Below, piece by piece: positions 9,154 to 16,405 of a DNA stretch of 64,000 bases. The position numbers were made by a program, and so were the translations under genes. Source of the DNA: Rhodomicrobium sp. GTDB lineage: Bacteria; Pseudomonadota; Alphaproteobacteria; Rhizobiales; HXMU1428-3. Position 1 is the first letter of the stretch, and each line of letters opens with the position of its first letter. The stretch lies in contig BQJK01000001.1 in assembly GCA_021604665.1 (NCBI GenBank), forward strand, positions 1-64,000, in the 5' to 3' direction. A model generated the notes under the pieces. The model searched no databases. It was given only the letters and a program-made list of their open reading frames with translations, and was not told the origin of the DNA.

Positions 9154-9190
9154 TTGTTCTCAACCTTTAGCTGTTTTCCTATTTTATCAT

Positions 9191-9221
9191 ATGCTAATAT
9201 CTCTAGTGACTAGAGGATCAA
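9191..9221 (-). promoter_or_regulatory. MerR-type promoter and operator for the metal operon
   Basis: On the minus strand a -35 box TTGATC (9216-9221) and a -10 box TAGCAT (9191-9196) are 19 bp apart. The long spacer contains the perfect dyad CTCTAGTGACTAGAG (9201-9215) right next to the -35 box. A 19-20 bp spacer holding the operator is the hallmark of promoters activated by DNA twisting through MerR regulators. The MerR gene starts 10 bp to the right on the other strand, so the same dyad can control both. The boxes are read by eye. Confidence 0.75.
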
Positions 9222-9230
9222 GGTGTTTTA

Positions 9231-9671
9231 ATGACAGAAGTAACTATAGGCAAAGCAGCTAAGCTCACTGAAATAAAAGTTCCAACAATTCGTTATTATG
9301 AAGAGATTGGTTTGATCAAACCATTTACGCGAACAGAAAGTAATCGCAGGCTTTACGGGGTCTCAGAACTTAACCGACTACGTTTCATCAGGCATGCACG
9401 AGAACTTGGATTTGATATAGATGCTATTCGAGCAATGATCAATTTACAGGCTAATCCTGAAAAATCATGTGCTGAGATTAATAAAATTGCCAATACTCAT
9501 CTGGCAGATGTTAATCGTCGCATAACCGGCCTACAAGCGGTTAAACGTGAATTAAGTCGAATGATTGAAGGCTGTAATAGCGGGCGGGTTGATGAATGCC
9601 GTATTATAGAAGTTCTACAAGACCATGGGCAATGTCAGAATGAACATTCACATTTGAATGCAAAAGTTTAA
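9231..9671 (+). CDS. MerR-family metal-responsive regulator
   Basis: The 146-residue protein starts with the winged helix-turn-helix VTIGKAAKLTEIKVPTIRYY and has the usual EEIGLIKP and NRRLYG phrases. A long dimerisation helix follows. Cys residues at about 79, 114 and 123, with eight residues between the last two (CNSGRVDEC), fit the metal-binding loop of ZntR/CadR/PbrR-like members rather than the two-residue copper loop ending of CueR. The regulators activate their target promoter when metal binds. The gene is divergent from the CDF-RND operon, with the operator dyad between them. The inducer is probably a divalent cation (zinc, cadmium or lead), which is inference. Confidence 0.85.
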   Translation: MTEVTIGKAAKLTEIKVPTIRYYEEIGLIKPFTRTESNRRLYGVSELNRLRFIRHARELGFDIDAIRAMINLQANPEKSCAEINKIANTHLADVNRRITGLQAVKRELSRMIEGCNSGRVDECRIIEVLQDHGQCQNEHSHLNAKV

Positions 9672-9864
9672 ATAGAGCGTTTGATCTTCCCCCAGCGAAA
9701 TCAGATAAGGGCTTAGCTAAGCTTTTACAGTCGATATAGATATATTTACATATAGTTTGGACTTTTTTGGTGCGACAGTTTTAACTGCCGCACCGATTTG
9801 TTGTGATTATTTTTTTTCGAAATGAAAGAATGAGCCACAAACTAATAACGAGGTCTATTGAAAA

Positions 9865-10176
9865 CTAGTCAGAACATCCGGGACGCCAAGGGACATTTGG
9901 GTGAACATGAGCTCTCTTATAACGATGATTTCTTCTATGTTGTTTGTTCATAGGATTATACCCTTTTCCACAAGTTCGTGAAGCATTGCCTGGAACATCA
10001 TAGTGTTCGGGATCGGTCTTATATGTGACATATGTACTAGAGTAACGAGAACTCTCTAGTTTCGTATTAAATCGATCTGAGTGACCATCATTTTTTGCAT
10101 GGCTATACCCTAAGCTATTAATTTGAAACACGAATATTAATAGAATTGCGAATAAAAGTTTATTTGCTTTTAACAT
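9865..10176 (-). CDS. Small secreted protein of unknown function
   Basis: The 103-residue protein has an export signal (LLFAILLIFVFQINSLGYSHA). A basic, His/Tyr/Asn-rich tail follows, with two Cys residues (RTCGKGYNP and RPGCSD) and the run RRNHRYKRAHVHP. AAGGA precedes the ATG with good spacing. I do not recognise a family. Two Cys residues in a secreted protein could form one disulfide. It stands alone in A+T-rich DNA between the MerR gene and another small secreted protein on the same strand. Confidence 0.5.
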   Translation of the reverse strand: MLKANKLLFAILLIFVFQINSLGYSHAKNDGHSDRFNTKLESSRYSSTYVTYKTDPEHYDVPGNASRTCGKGYNPMNKQHRRNHRYKRAHVHPNVPWRPGCSD

Positions 10177-10439
10177 GTGAATTCCTTGTTTTAGGTTCAG
10201 TAAATTTATTGAATAAATTTTTTATATGACTTTCGGTAGCATTAATCTCAACGCAAGAGTGTCCTCTTTAATTCAACGCGAAAGTCTGTTTTATTTGATA
10301 TAATTCATGCCTGAAATATGGAGCGTTTTGATGCTGTTCATAACATCATTCATGTAAAGGACAGAAACTTATAAATCGCTACTTGTTAGTAACAACAATC
10401 CTTTAGTAAATGGCGCAGATTTCAGGTAAATTAACGGAT

Positions 10440-10787
10440 TTATCCAATAGACTGGGGAGGCCTATCAATGGCATCTGGACCATTATCAATAAAAATATCT
10501 GTTGTATTATGATGATTCGCATACCCAACTGGATTTAGGAGGGTTAATTGATATGGATTGGAATAAAGATGATAAAATATGTGACAGGTTTCACAATGAA
10601 TATCTTCTAAGTGGTGACTATCATCATGAGATAGTTCAACTTCTTGAATACCAATAGAGATGACAAAATTAGAAACATTGTCAAAATTATTGTTATTGCT
10701 CTCTTCATGGAAAAAAGGAAAGATCGAACCAACGAGCATTCCTAATAATACCATTAATGAAAAGAGTTTATGTTTAGTCACAATCAT
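10440..10787 (-). CDS. Small periplasmic protein with a CxxCH motif
   Basis: The start is taken at the ATG at 10787; a TTG three codons upstream also opens the frame. A hydrophobic N-terminal segment (LFSLMVLLGMLVGSIFPFF) is followed by an acidic, His-rich region (ELSHDDSHHLEDIHCETCHIFYH) and a C-terminus with DRPPQ. The single C-x-x-C-H is the haem c attachment motif, but the small size and the flanking His residues suit metal binding equally well. The late Arg-Pro-Pro recalls the protein at 7861-8337, so both may belong to the loose group of small metal-linked periplasmic proteins. There is no strong ribosome binding site. Confidence 0.5.
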   Translation of the reverse strand: MIVTKHKLFSLMVLLGMLVGSIFPFFHEESNNNNFDNVSNFVISIGIQEVELSHDDSHHLEDIHCETCHIFYHLYSNPYQLTLLNPVGYANHHNTTDIFIDNGPDAIDRPPQSIG

Positions 10788-10952
10788 TGGATCCAAATAT
10801 TTGCGTTATATTTTTGAATGAAATAATAAAAATAAACTAACTAATTTAAGTTTGAGTTGTTATTCTTCCTTCATTTTAAATTTCAAGTCAATTTTTTTAA
10901 ATTCTTGTGAACTAACTAATTGTTAATGATCAGCCCTCATTTAGTGGTCTAG

Positions 10953-11256
10953 TTATAAAGTTAAATTAAAGCTTGTATTTGGTCCAAAAGAATCTTCCCT
11001 TCTGGTGTTGATGGTTGCCAATTTGATCGTTGGACAAGGCACGGTTCCATAGGAGCATTAGACACAACAATCACCTTTAAGGGGCTTCAGTTGCGCCCCA
11101 CAAGCCTTTGCAGTAGTAAAAAACTGACAGGGCATCGGTCGACATTTCTTCGCGTTCGCTGTAGCCGCATTCAGGGCAGGTAATGAGGGAATGAAGTTCA
11201 ACTTCTTCTATAGTGTCATTGGCCGCTCGAAGTGGAACAGCATCTATCCTGTTCAC
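10953..11256 (-). pseudogene. Broken GDCCVxC-family (selenoprotein-type) gene
   Basis: From a GTG at 11256 with AAAGGAAAA upstream, the frame reads ...ELHSLITCPECGYS...STDALSVFYYCKG and then leaves the family sequence. One extra base near 11102-11104 causes a frameshift and a TAA soon after. In the next frame the family sequence resumes as CGAQLKPLKGDCCV, then a TAA at 11058-11060, then CSYGTVPCPTIKLA, ending at 10953. In this family the residue between GDCCV and C is phenylalanine or selenocysteine (UGA). The TAA lies exactly there. Two lesions make a pseudogene the simplest reading. Known members lie near mercury and other metal genes, which fits the island. Confidence 0.75.
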
Positions 11257-11422
11257 TCATTGTTTTTTCCTTTGCCAGTGCTTTACGGGAATACAGCACT
11301 GCTGTGTCCCATAATTTAAGCTTTCGATACACATATTTGGAACAATAAACTTCTGCTTATGGCACAAAGCGGTAGTTAGAGTTCCTTCAACAACACTAGC
11401 CGATACTAAAAATATTCCACTC

Positions 11423-12580
11423 TTAGGTGGTGGTGTCATTCCCCATAGTATCATTAATTAAATTACCCACGGCTTGATTTAAATCTTTCACCGGATCATT
11501 AGCAACATGTGCGTAACGTTCAGTCGTTGCAGCTTTTTTGTGTCCCAGAAGCTTGCCAATATGTAAGAGAGATGCTCCGCTTTGAGCGGCCATAGACGCA
11601 AAGGAATGCCGGATATCATGGATCCTAAAATTTTTCAGTCCGGCTGTTTCCCGTATTATGATCCAAGGCTTTTGAATATTTACCATTGGACGACCGGGGA
11701 CTTTCCCTACAATAACATACGGATTATTCACCTGTCTCGGTATTGATTGTAAAACTGTTATGGCTGGTTCATTGAGGTTAATTGTTTTTGCCCCTGTTTT
11801 AGAATCCGGTAGAAAAATCATCTGTTGTTCAAAATTTATATACTCCCACTTCAAACCAAGAATTTCCCCTTTTCTAGCGCCTGTGAAGATTAATAATCTG
11901 ATTGCCGCCGCCGCATAAAGCGAGATGCGGCCCTTAATCTCTGCATCGCTTATGGCTTCACCTAGGCGGCTGAGCTCATCTTTTGATAAATAGCGCTCGA
12001 CTTTATTTTCTTTAAATCGCTTAATTCCTTTGCAAGGGTTGCTATTGATTGGCCGATAGCCATGTTCTTCAGCCCAGCTCATCATGACAGAAATGACCAT
12101 TAGGGTTACGTTTGCATATCTGGGTGTATGGGCATACTTGTGATGCAACTTTGTAATATCAGTTCGTGATATCTCGCTTATGATCATCTTTCCCATTGAG
12201 GGTAAAATTTTCTTTTCGATCACAGCACTATATTCGCGCCGGGTCGTTGGCTTAAGGTTTAGATAGTGTGATTGCTTAAAGTGATCGACGAGTTCCGCAA
12301 GTGATACTCTCATTTCTTTTTCTTTCACCAACTGTAGTGGATCAACCTTAAAAGCCATTGCCTGCCGTCGTGCCGTTTCAGGCGTCCAGGGCAGGCCATG
12401 GCGGCCAATTGTAATGAACTTCTGCTTCCCCTGAATACACGTCTTTAGAAAATAGCTTGCACTCAGTCTTTGACGCCTCACTCCAAAGCCCTTTAGGGAT
12501 GTGTCATAGACTGTGTCACCCGGTTGCAACCGTTCCACCACAGTTTTATTGATATGTGCACGAAAGCTCTTTTTATCCAT
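11423..12580 (-). CDS. int: Tyrosine recombinase (site-specific integrase)
   Basis: The 385-residue protein has an N-terminal arm-binding domain (VYDTSLKGFGVRRQ), a SAM-like core-binding domain (about residues 90-180) and a catalytic domain. That domain holds the Arg in GARKGEILGLKW, the HDIRHSFAS box and LGHKKAATTERYAH with the nucleophilic Tyr near residue 356, so all key residues are present. Such enzymes integrate elements at tRNA genes. GAGGA precedes the ATG at 12580. The gene lies about 160 bp from a tRNA-Arg 3' fragment, as expected for an integrase next to its attachment site. It should be functional as far as the motifs tell. Confidence 0.93.
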   Translation of the reverse strand: MDKKSFRAHINKTVVERLQPGDTVYDTSLKGFGVRRQRLSASYFLKTCIQGKQKFITIGRHGLPWTPETARRQAMAFKVDPLQLVKEKEMRVSLAELVDHFKQSHYLNLKPTTRREYSAVIEKKILPSMGKMIISEISRTDITKLHHKYAHTPRYANVTLMVISVMMSWAEEHGYRPINSNPCKGIKRFKENKVERYLSKDELSRLGEAISDAEIKGRISLYAAAAIRLLIFTGARKGEILGLKWEYINFEQQMIFLPDSKTGAKTINLNEPAITVLQSIPRQVNNPYVIVGKVPGRPMVNIQKPWIIIRETAGLKNFRIHDIRHSFASMAAQSGASLLHIGKLLGHKKAATTERYAHVANDPVKDLNQAVGNLINDTMGNDTTT

Positions 12581-12738
12581 CAGTATGTCCTCAGCTACAA
12601 AGTAAGAATACCTAAATAGCTACAAACGAGCTACAGATTAGATGGATATTGCTGCGTAGCAGCATGTGAGTGTGTCGGTAAATAATTGAAATAATGGTGT
12701 TATATCAAACCATTTCGCACTTGCAGCATATCAGGATC

Positions 12739-12788
12739 ACTGCCTTCTAAGCAGTAGGTCCCAGGTTCGAATCCTGGTGGGATCGCCA
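12739..12788 (+). other. tRNA-Arg(TCT) 3' half, probable att site of the island
   Basis: The stretch holds an anticodon stem-loop (ACTGC, CTTCTAA, GCAGT; anticodon TCT), a variable region AGGTC, a T arm (CCAGG, TTCGAAT, CCTGG), a 3' acceptor strand TGGGATC, discriminator G and CCA. The matching 5' acceptor (GATCCCA) and a D arm are absent upstream, so it cannot be a working tRNA. The integrase gene is 160 bp away on the island side, so this fits the displaced 3' half left by tRNA-targeted integration. Confidence 0.8.
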
Positions 12789-12870
12789 GTTTTCTATATT
12801 TCCCATTGATTTATATTTGGAACCTCATTCTCTAATCGGTTCGTCCTTCCTATATATAGTTCCCCGCCCC

Positions 12871-12901
12871 TTGACCTTCCGGTAGCAGGAAGCCTTATAT
12901 A
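12871..12901 (+). promoter_or_regulatory. CueR/HmrR-type copper promoter of the P-type ATPase
   Basis: The -35 box TTGACC (12871-12876) and the -10 box TATATA (12896-12901) are 19 bp apart. The dyad CTTCC-N7-GGAAG (12876-12880, 12888-12892) lies in the spacer next to the -35 box. ACCTTCC-N7-GGAAG is the core of CueR operators, and the long spacer is the MerR-family signature. It lies 72 bp before the copper ATPase start. The regulator gene is not in this window; the MerR at 9231 has a different operator. Confidence 0.75.
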
Positions 12902-12973
12902 AACCTATAGAAATTTTACAATCAAACAGTTCACTCTCTTTAAGTAAAAAGTGAGCAAGGGATAGCGCAATCA

Positions 12974-15346
12974 ATGGCATCAGAGCCGCAAGATCAACAA
13001 GATGGCAGTGCGCCGAAAACTGATCTTTCCAGCGAACAAGCGGTGACAAAAATGACCGATCCCGTCTGCGGCATGTCAGTTGACCTTTCTAAAAACAAAC
13101 CCTCCGCCGAGCATGAGGGCAAGGATTATCATTTCTGCTCTCAAAAATGCCACGACCGGTTCACGGAAGACCCAGAATTCTATCTCACTGGCGCCCATAA
13201 AAGAAAAAGCCAAAACACAGCACCCGGTACGCAATACACCTGCCCCATGCACCCCGAGATCGTAGAGGACCACCCGGCAGATTGCCCCAAATGCGGTATG
13301 GCGCTGGAACCAATGGGCGTACCAATCGATGAACCAAACCCGGAGCTGTTGGATTTCACCAAACGCCTCTGGCTCTCTGCCATTTGCGCACTCCCCTTAT
13401 TAATCCTCACCATGGGGCCCATGGTTGGCCTTGATATACGCAGTTGGCTTGGCGAGAAAACCAGCATCTTAATTGAGCTTGCCCTAAGCACACCTGTTGT
13501 GCTCTGGGCGGCGCAGCCGGTGTTTAAGCGCGGCTGGGCGTCCATAGTGAACAAAAGCCCGAATATGTGGACGCTCATCATGCTCGGCGTTGGCGCAGCT
13601 TACGGCTATAGCCTGGTGGCGGCGCTATTTCCTGGCTTGTTCCCTCCCTCCTTTCAAACAGAAGAGGGCACAGTCCCGGTATATTTTGAAGCCTCCGCCG
13701 TAATCATCGCGCTCATTTTCCTTGGTCAGGTTTTAGAGCTGCGCGCACGCGAGCAAACAGGCACGGCCATAAAGGCATTAATGGACCTTGCACCCAAAAC
13801 CGCCCGGCGCATAAACGATAACGGCACTGAGCGCGATGTGCCGGTTGAAAATATTCTAGAGGGAGACAGGCTGCGCCTGCGCCCGGGTGAAAGCGTTGCG
13901 GTCGATGGCATCGTCATAGAAGGCCGCAGCGCTATTGATGAAAGCATGATCACTGGTGAACCCATCGCCGTTGAAAAAGAAGCCGGCGATAATGTCACCG
14001 CCGGCACTATCAATGGCACAGGCTCTCTGATCATCAAGGCAAAGCGCGTTGGCAGTGACACAATGCTGGCCAAAATTGTGGAGCTTGTCGCCACAGCACA
14101 AAGATCTAGAGCCCCCATCCAAAGCCTCGCGGATAAAGTCGCTGCTTATTTCGTCCCCGCAGTTGTGCTGGTCGCCATCACCGCTTTCATCATCTGGGCA
14201 CTGATAGGGCCTGAGCCATCACTGGTGCACGCGCTTGTTGCCGCCGTTTCAGTTTTAATCATTGCCTGCCCCTGCGCATTGGGTCTGGCAACCCCCATGT
14301 CCATTATGATCGCAACCGGTCGCGGCGCTCAGGAAGCCGTGCTGATAAAAGATGCCGAAGCGCTGGAGCGTTTTGCAAAAGTCGATACTCTCATCCTTGA
14401 TAAAACAGGCACCCTAACCGAAGGCAAGCCCAGGCTAAAAGAATACCGCGCGCTCAATGGGTATGAAAGGTCAGAAATTTTAAAACTCGCCGCCTCGCTT
14501 GAGCGCGGCTCAGAGCACCCCCTGGCCGAAGCAATCGTCTCTGGCGCCGAGGAGCATGGCCTAAACCTTGAAGCTGCAGAAGATTTTGAAGCCATCACAG
14601 GCAAAGGTGTCAAAGGCAGAGTGGGTGCCCATGAAGTGACCCTTGGTAACACCGCAATGATGAACACGTTAGACATTGAGGCAAGCGCACTGAATGATGA
14701 GGCCAATATGCTTAGAGATCAGGGCCAAACCGCGCTGTTAATCGCGATTGATAATAAGCTGGCCGGTCTGATTTCGGTGAAAGACCCGATAAAAGCCACG
14801 ACCAAAGAGGCGCTTGAAGCCATACGCCAAAAAGGGCTTAAGGTAATCATGGCCACAGGCGATAGCCCGCGCACCGCCAATGCCGTGGCAAAGGAGCTTG
14901 GCATAGAAACCGTGCATGCTGATGTGCTGCCGGAAGACAAAAAAAAGCTGATAGATGATCTGCACGCCAAAGGTCATGTGATCGCGATGGCAGGCGATGG
15001 TGTAAATGACGCCCCGGCCCTTGCTGCCGCAGATGTCGGCATCGCAATGGGCACTGGCGCAGATGTGGCAGTTGAAAGCGCTGGAATTACTCTAGTGAAG
15101 GGTGACCTCAATGGAATTTTAAAAGCACATAATCTGGCAGAAGCCACACTCAGAAATATCAGGCAAAACCTCTTCTTCGCCTTTGCCTATAACGCTGCTG
15201 GTGTGCCCATCGCCGCCGGCATTCTCTACCCGCTCACCGGCTGGCTGCTATCCCCCATGCTTGCCGCCGCCGCGATGAGCTTTTCTTCCGTCTCGGTCAT
15301 CGCTAACGCCCTGAGGTTAAAAAGCATTGATTTATCAGAGAAGTGA
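12974..15346 (+). CDS. copA: Copper-translocating P1B-type ATPase with YHS and heavy-metal-binding N-terminal domains
   Basis: The 790-residue protein begins with a YHS domain (DPVCGMSVDLSKN ... HFCSQKCHDRF, about residues 28-75) and a small Cys/His domain (YTCPMHPEIVEDHP ... CPKCGMALEP, about 88-115) in place of the usual HMA domains. The ATPase core follows: the CPC metal motif in IACPCALGLATP (about residues 432-434), DKTGT with the phosphorylated Asp near 476, TGE in the actuator domain and GDGVNDAPAL in the hinge. These pumps drive cytosolic Cu(I) into the periplasm. The promoter has a CueR-type operator, supporting copper. The gene is just outside the island and has backbone-like composition, so it probably belongs to the host. 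Confidence 0.92.
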   Translation: MASEPQDQQDGSAPKTDLSSEQAVTKMTDPVCGMSVDLSKNKPSAEHEGKDYHFCSQKCHDRFTEDPEFYLTGAHKRKSQNTAPGTQYTCPMHPEIVEDHPADCPKCGMALEPMGVPIDEPNPELLDFTKRLWLSAICALPLLILTMGPMVGLDIRSWLGEKTSILIELALSTPVVLWAAQPVFKRGWASIVNKSPNMWTLIMLGVGAAYGYSLVAALFPGLFPPSFQTEEGTVPVYFEASAVIIALIFLGQVLELRAREQTGTAIKALMDLAPKTARRINDNGTERDVPVENILEGDRLRLRPGESVAVDGIVIEGRSAIDESMITGEPIAVEKEAGDNVTAGTINGTGSLIIKAKRVGSDTMLAKIVELVATAQRSRAPIQSLADKVAAYFVPAVVLVAITAFIIWALIGPEPSLVHALVAAVSVLIIACPCALGLATPMSIMIATGRGAQEAVLIKDAEALERFAKVDTLILDKTGTLTEGKPRLKEYRALNGYERSEILKLAASLERGSEHPLAEAIVSGAEEHGLNLEAAEDFEAITGKGVKGRVGAHEVTLGNTAMMNTLDIEASALNDEANMLRDQGQTALLIAIDNKLAGLISVKDPIKATTKEALEAIRQKGLKVIMATGDSPRTANAVAKELGIETVHADVLPEDKKKLIDDLHAKGHVIAMAGDGVNDAPALAAADVGIAMGTGADVAVESAGITLVKGDLNGILKAHNLAEATLRNIRQNLFFAFAYNAAGVPIAAGILYPLTGWLLSPMLAAAAMSFSSVSVIANALRLKSIDLSEK

Positions 15347-15372
15347 GCAATGAGATAAGAAAAAATTGAAAG

Positions 15373-15867
15373 TCAGGGCTTTGAAGAGACGACGCCAAAC
15401 ACCTGATGATAGAGCGCCGCTGAGATATGAATTAACAAAATAATATAAACCAGATCATTCATTACATCATGAGCGATCACAGCAGCGCTAAGATCACCCG
15501 GGCTACAAATCCAGAGATAAACCCCTAACAAACACTGCACAATGATCAAAGCATAGATCCCCCGGTGCAGGGTTATCGCAGCCATTTTTTGCAAGGGATG
15601 CAGAGAATAACTCTTCACCGGGTTCACATTCACTTGCCGCCAGCTAAAGCGCAGTAGCATTAGGGCCAATAATCCAAGCCCCATGAGAGAGTGCTGGTCA
15701 ACCAAAACCAGGCGCTGAATAACCTCACCCTCAAGCTCAATTTGCCCGGCAAGGTAAAGCACCGACAGCAACAGGGTCACACTACACCAGTGCAAAAGCC
15801 GCGCGATAAGCCCATAGTCGAGAGTACTATTCTTAAATCTCACCCCGCCGCGTTTTATCGCCTTCAT
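15373..15867 (-). CDS. Cytochrome b561-type membrane protein
   Basis: The start is the ATG at 15867, giving 164 residues; the longer open frame upstream overlaps the neighbouring gene and is not membrane-like. Four hydrophobic helices carry His residues in RLLHWCSVTLLL, DQHSLMGLG, TLHRGIYALI and IHISAALYHQ, the two-haem b pattern of the bacterial cytochrome b561 family. Such proteins pass electrons between quinol and periplasmic partners. It follows a four-helix membrane protein on the same strand by 14 bp, so the two are probably co-transcribed, divergent from an AraC regulator. The partner and substrate are unknown. Confidence 0.75.
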   Translation of the reverse strand: MKAIKRGGVRFKNSTLDYGLIARLLHWCSVTLLLSVLYLAGQIELEGEVIQRLVLVDQHSLMGLGLLALMLLRFSWRQVNVNPVKSYSLHPLQKMAAITLHRGIYALIIVQCLLGVYLWICSPGDLSAAVIAHDVMNDLVYIILLIHISAALYHQVFGVVSSKP

Positions 15868-15881
15868 ACGACCGCGCCTCT

Positions 15882-16298
15882 TCAAGAAGCGCTTAAAGAG
15901 CGACGAAGTATCGTTATAGCCGCCATGGCATAGCCAAAAGTGGTCAGCGAGATTGAAATGAACACAATGCCCAGATAAACCGGATTTTGTATATCCCCCA
16001 TAATCGAGCCAACAAAAAACAAAGCCGGGTTCGTGATTGACCCTATGGCCATCGGCCATTGAAAAATTAAGGGGAGTGCAATACGAGCCCCATAAAAGCC
16101 AAGCAGCAACATCGTCATCATGAGGAAATCAAGATGCGCGGACAAAAGCATGTCATAATTTTGAAACGTGGCGACAAAGTAGGGTAATTTAAGCGCTTTG
16201 GTGAAGGTCAGGCACCAGGCCAGCACAAGGGCCAACAACAAGGTGATAGCGGCCGTTCTTAATAAGAGGATGTTTGTTGTTCTTATATCTTTGTTCAT
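15882..16298 (-). CDS. Four-helix membrane protein of unknown function
   Basis: The 138-residue protein consists almost wholly of four hydrophobic helices. A His in SAHLDFLMMTMLLL and polar residues at helix ends (GSITNPALFFVGSIMG) are noticeable. The layout and a conserved-looking Ala-His-X-X motif remind me of the styrene oxide isomerase type of small haem membrane protein, but the similarity is too weak to assign that. It is the first gene of a two-gene unit with cytochrome b561, and the AraC regulator diverges from its promoter side. A redox or haem-linked role is plausible from context only. Confidence 0.5.
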   Translation of the reverse strand: MNKDIRTTNILLLRTAAITLLLALVLAWCLTFTKALKLPYFVATFQNYDMLLSAHLDFLMMTMLLLGFYGARIALPLIFQWPMAIGSITNPALFFVGSIMGDIQNPVYLGIVFISISLTTFGYAMAAITILRRSLSAS

Positions 16299-16405
16299 AG
16301 GTCGTCCCTTTTACCACCCGAATGAGCAGTTTTATTTTAAAGTCATGTTGGTCATGACCATAAAAGAGAGAGCCTGGGCTTTCTTGCCTGAGGGGGAGGC
16401 ATTTT

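Larger units (their letters stand above)
1..12788. mobile_element. Right-hand part of an integrated element (genomic island), left end outside the window
   Basis: The segment is visibly A+T-richer than what follows. It carries accessory genes: an FtsK-type ATPase, ArdA antirestriction protein, metal efflux, a broken GDCCVxC gene and a tyrosine integrase. The integrase lies about 160 bp from a tRNA-Arg(TCT) 3' half that has no 5' half. Tyrosine integrases commonly recombine within a tRNA 3' half, rebuilding the tRNA at one end and leaving a fragment at the other, so the intact tRNA-Arg and the matching att copy should be left of position 1. No conjugation genes apart from the ATPase are visible, so whether it is an ICE or a simpler island is open. 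The right limit is inferred from the tRNA fragment. Confidence 0.72.

Noticed and set aside
11257..11454. A 65-codon minus-strand frame overlapping the integrase end
   Set aside because: It begins within the integrase coding end in another frame, has no good ribosome site and resembles nothing; it is the leader of the broken GDCCVxC gene at most.
12739..12788. A complete tRNA-Arg gene
   Set aside because: No 5' acceptor strand or D arm upstream; only the 3' half is present.
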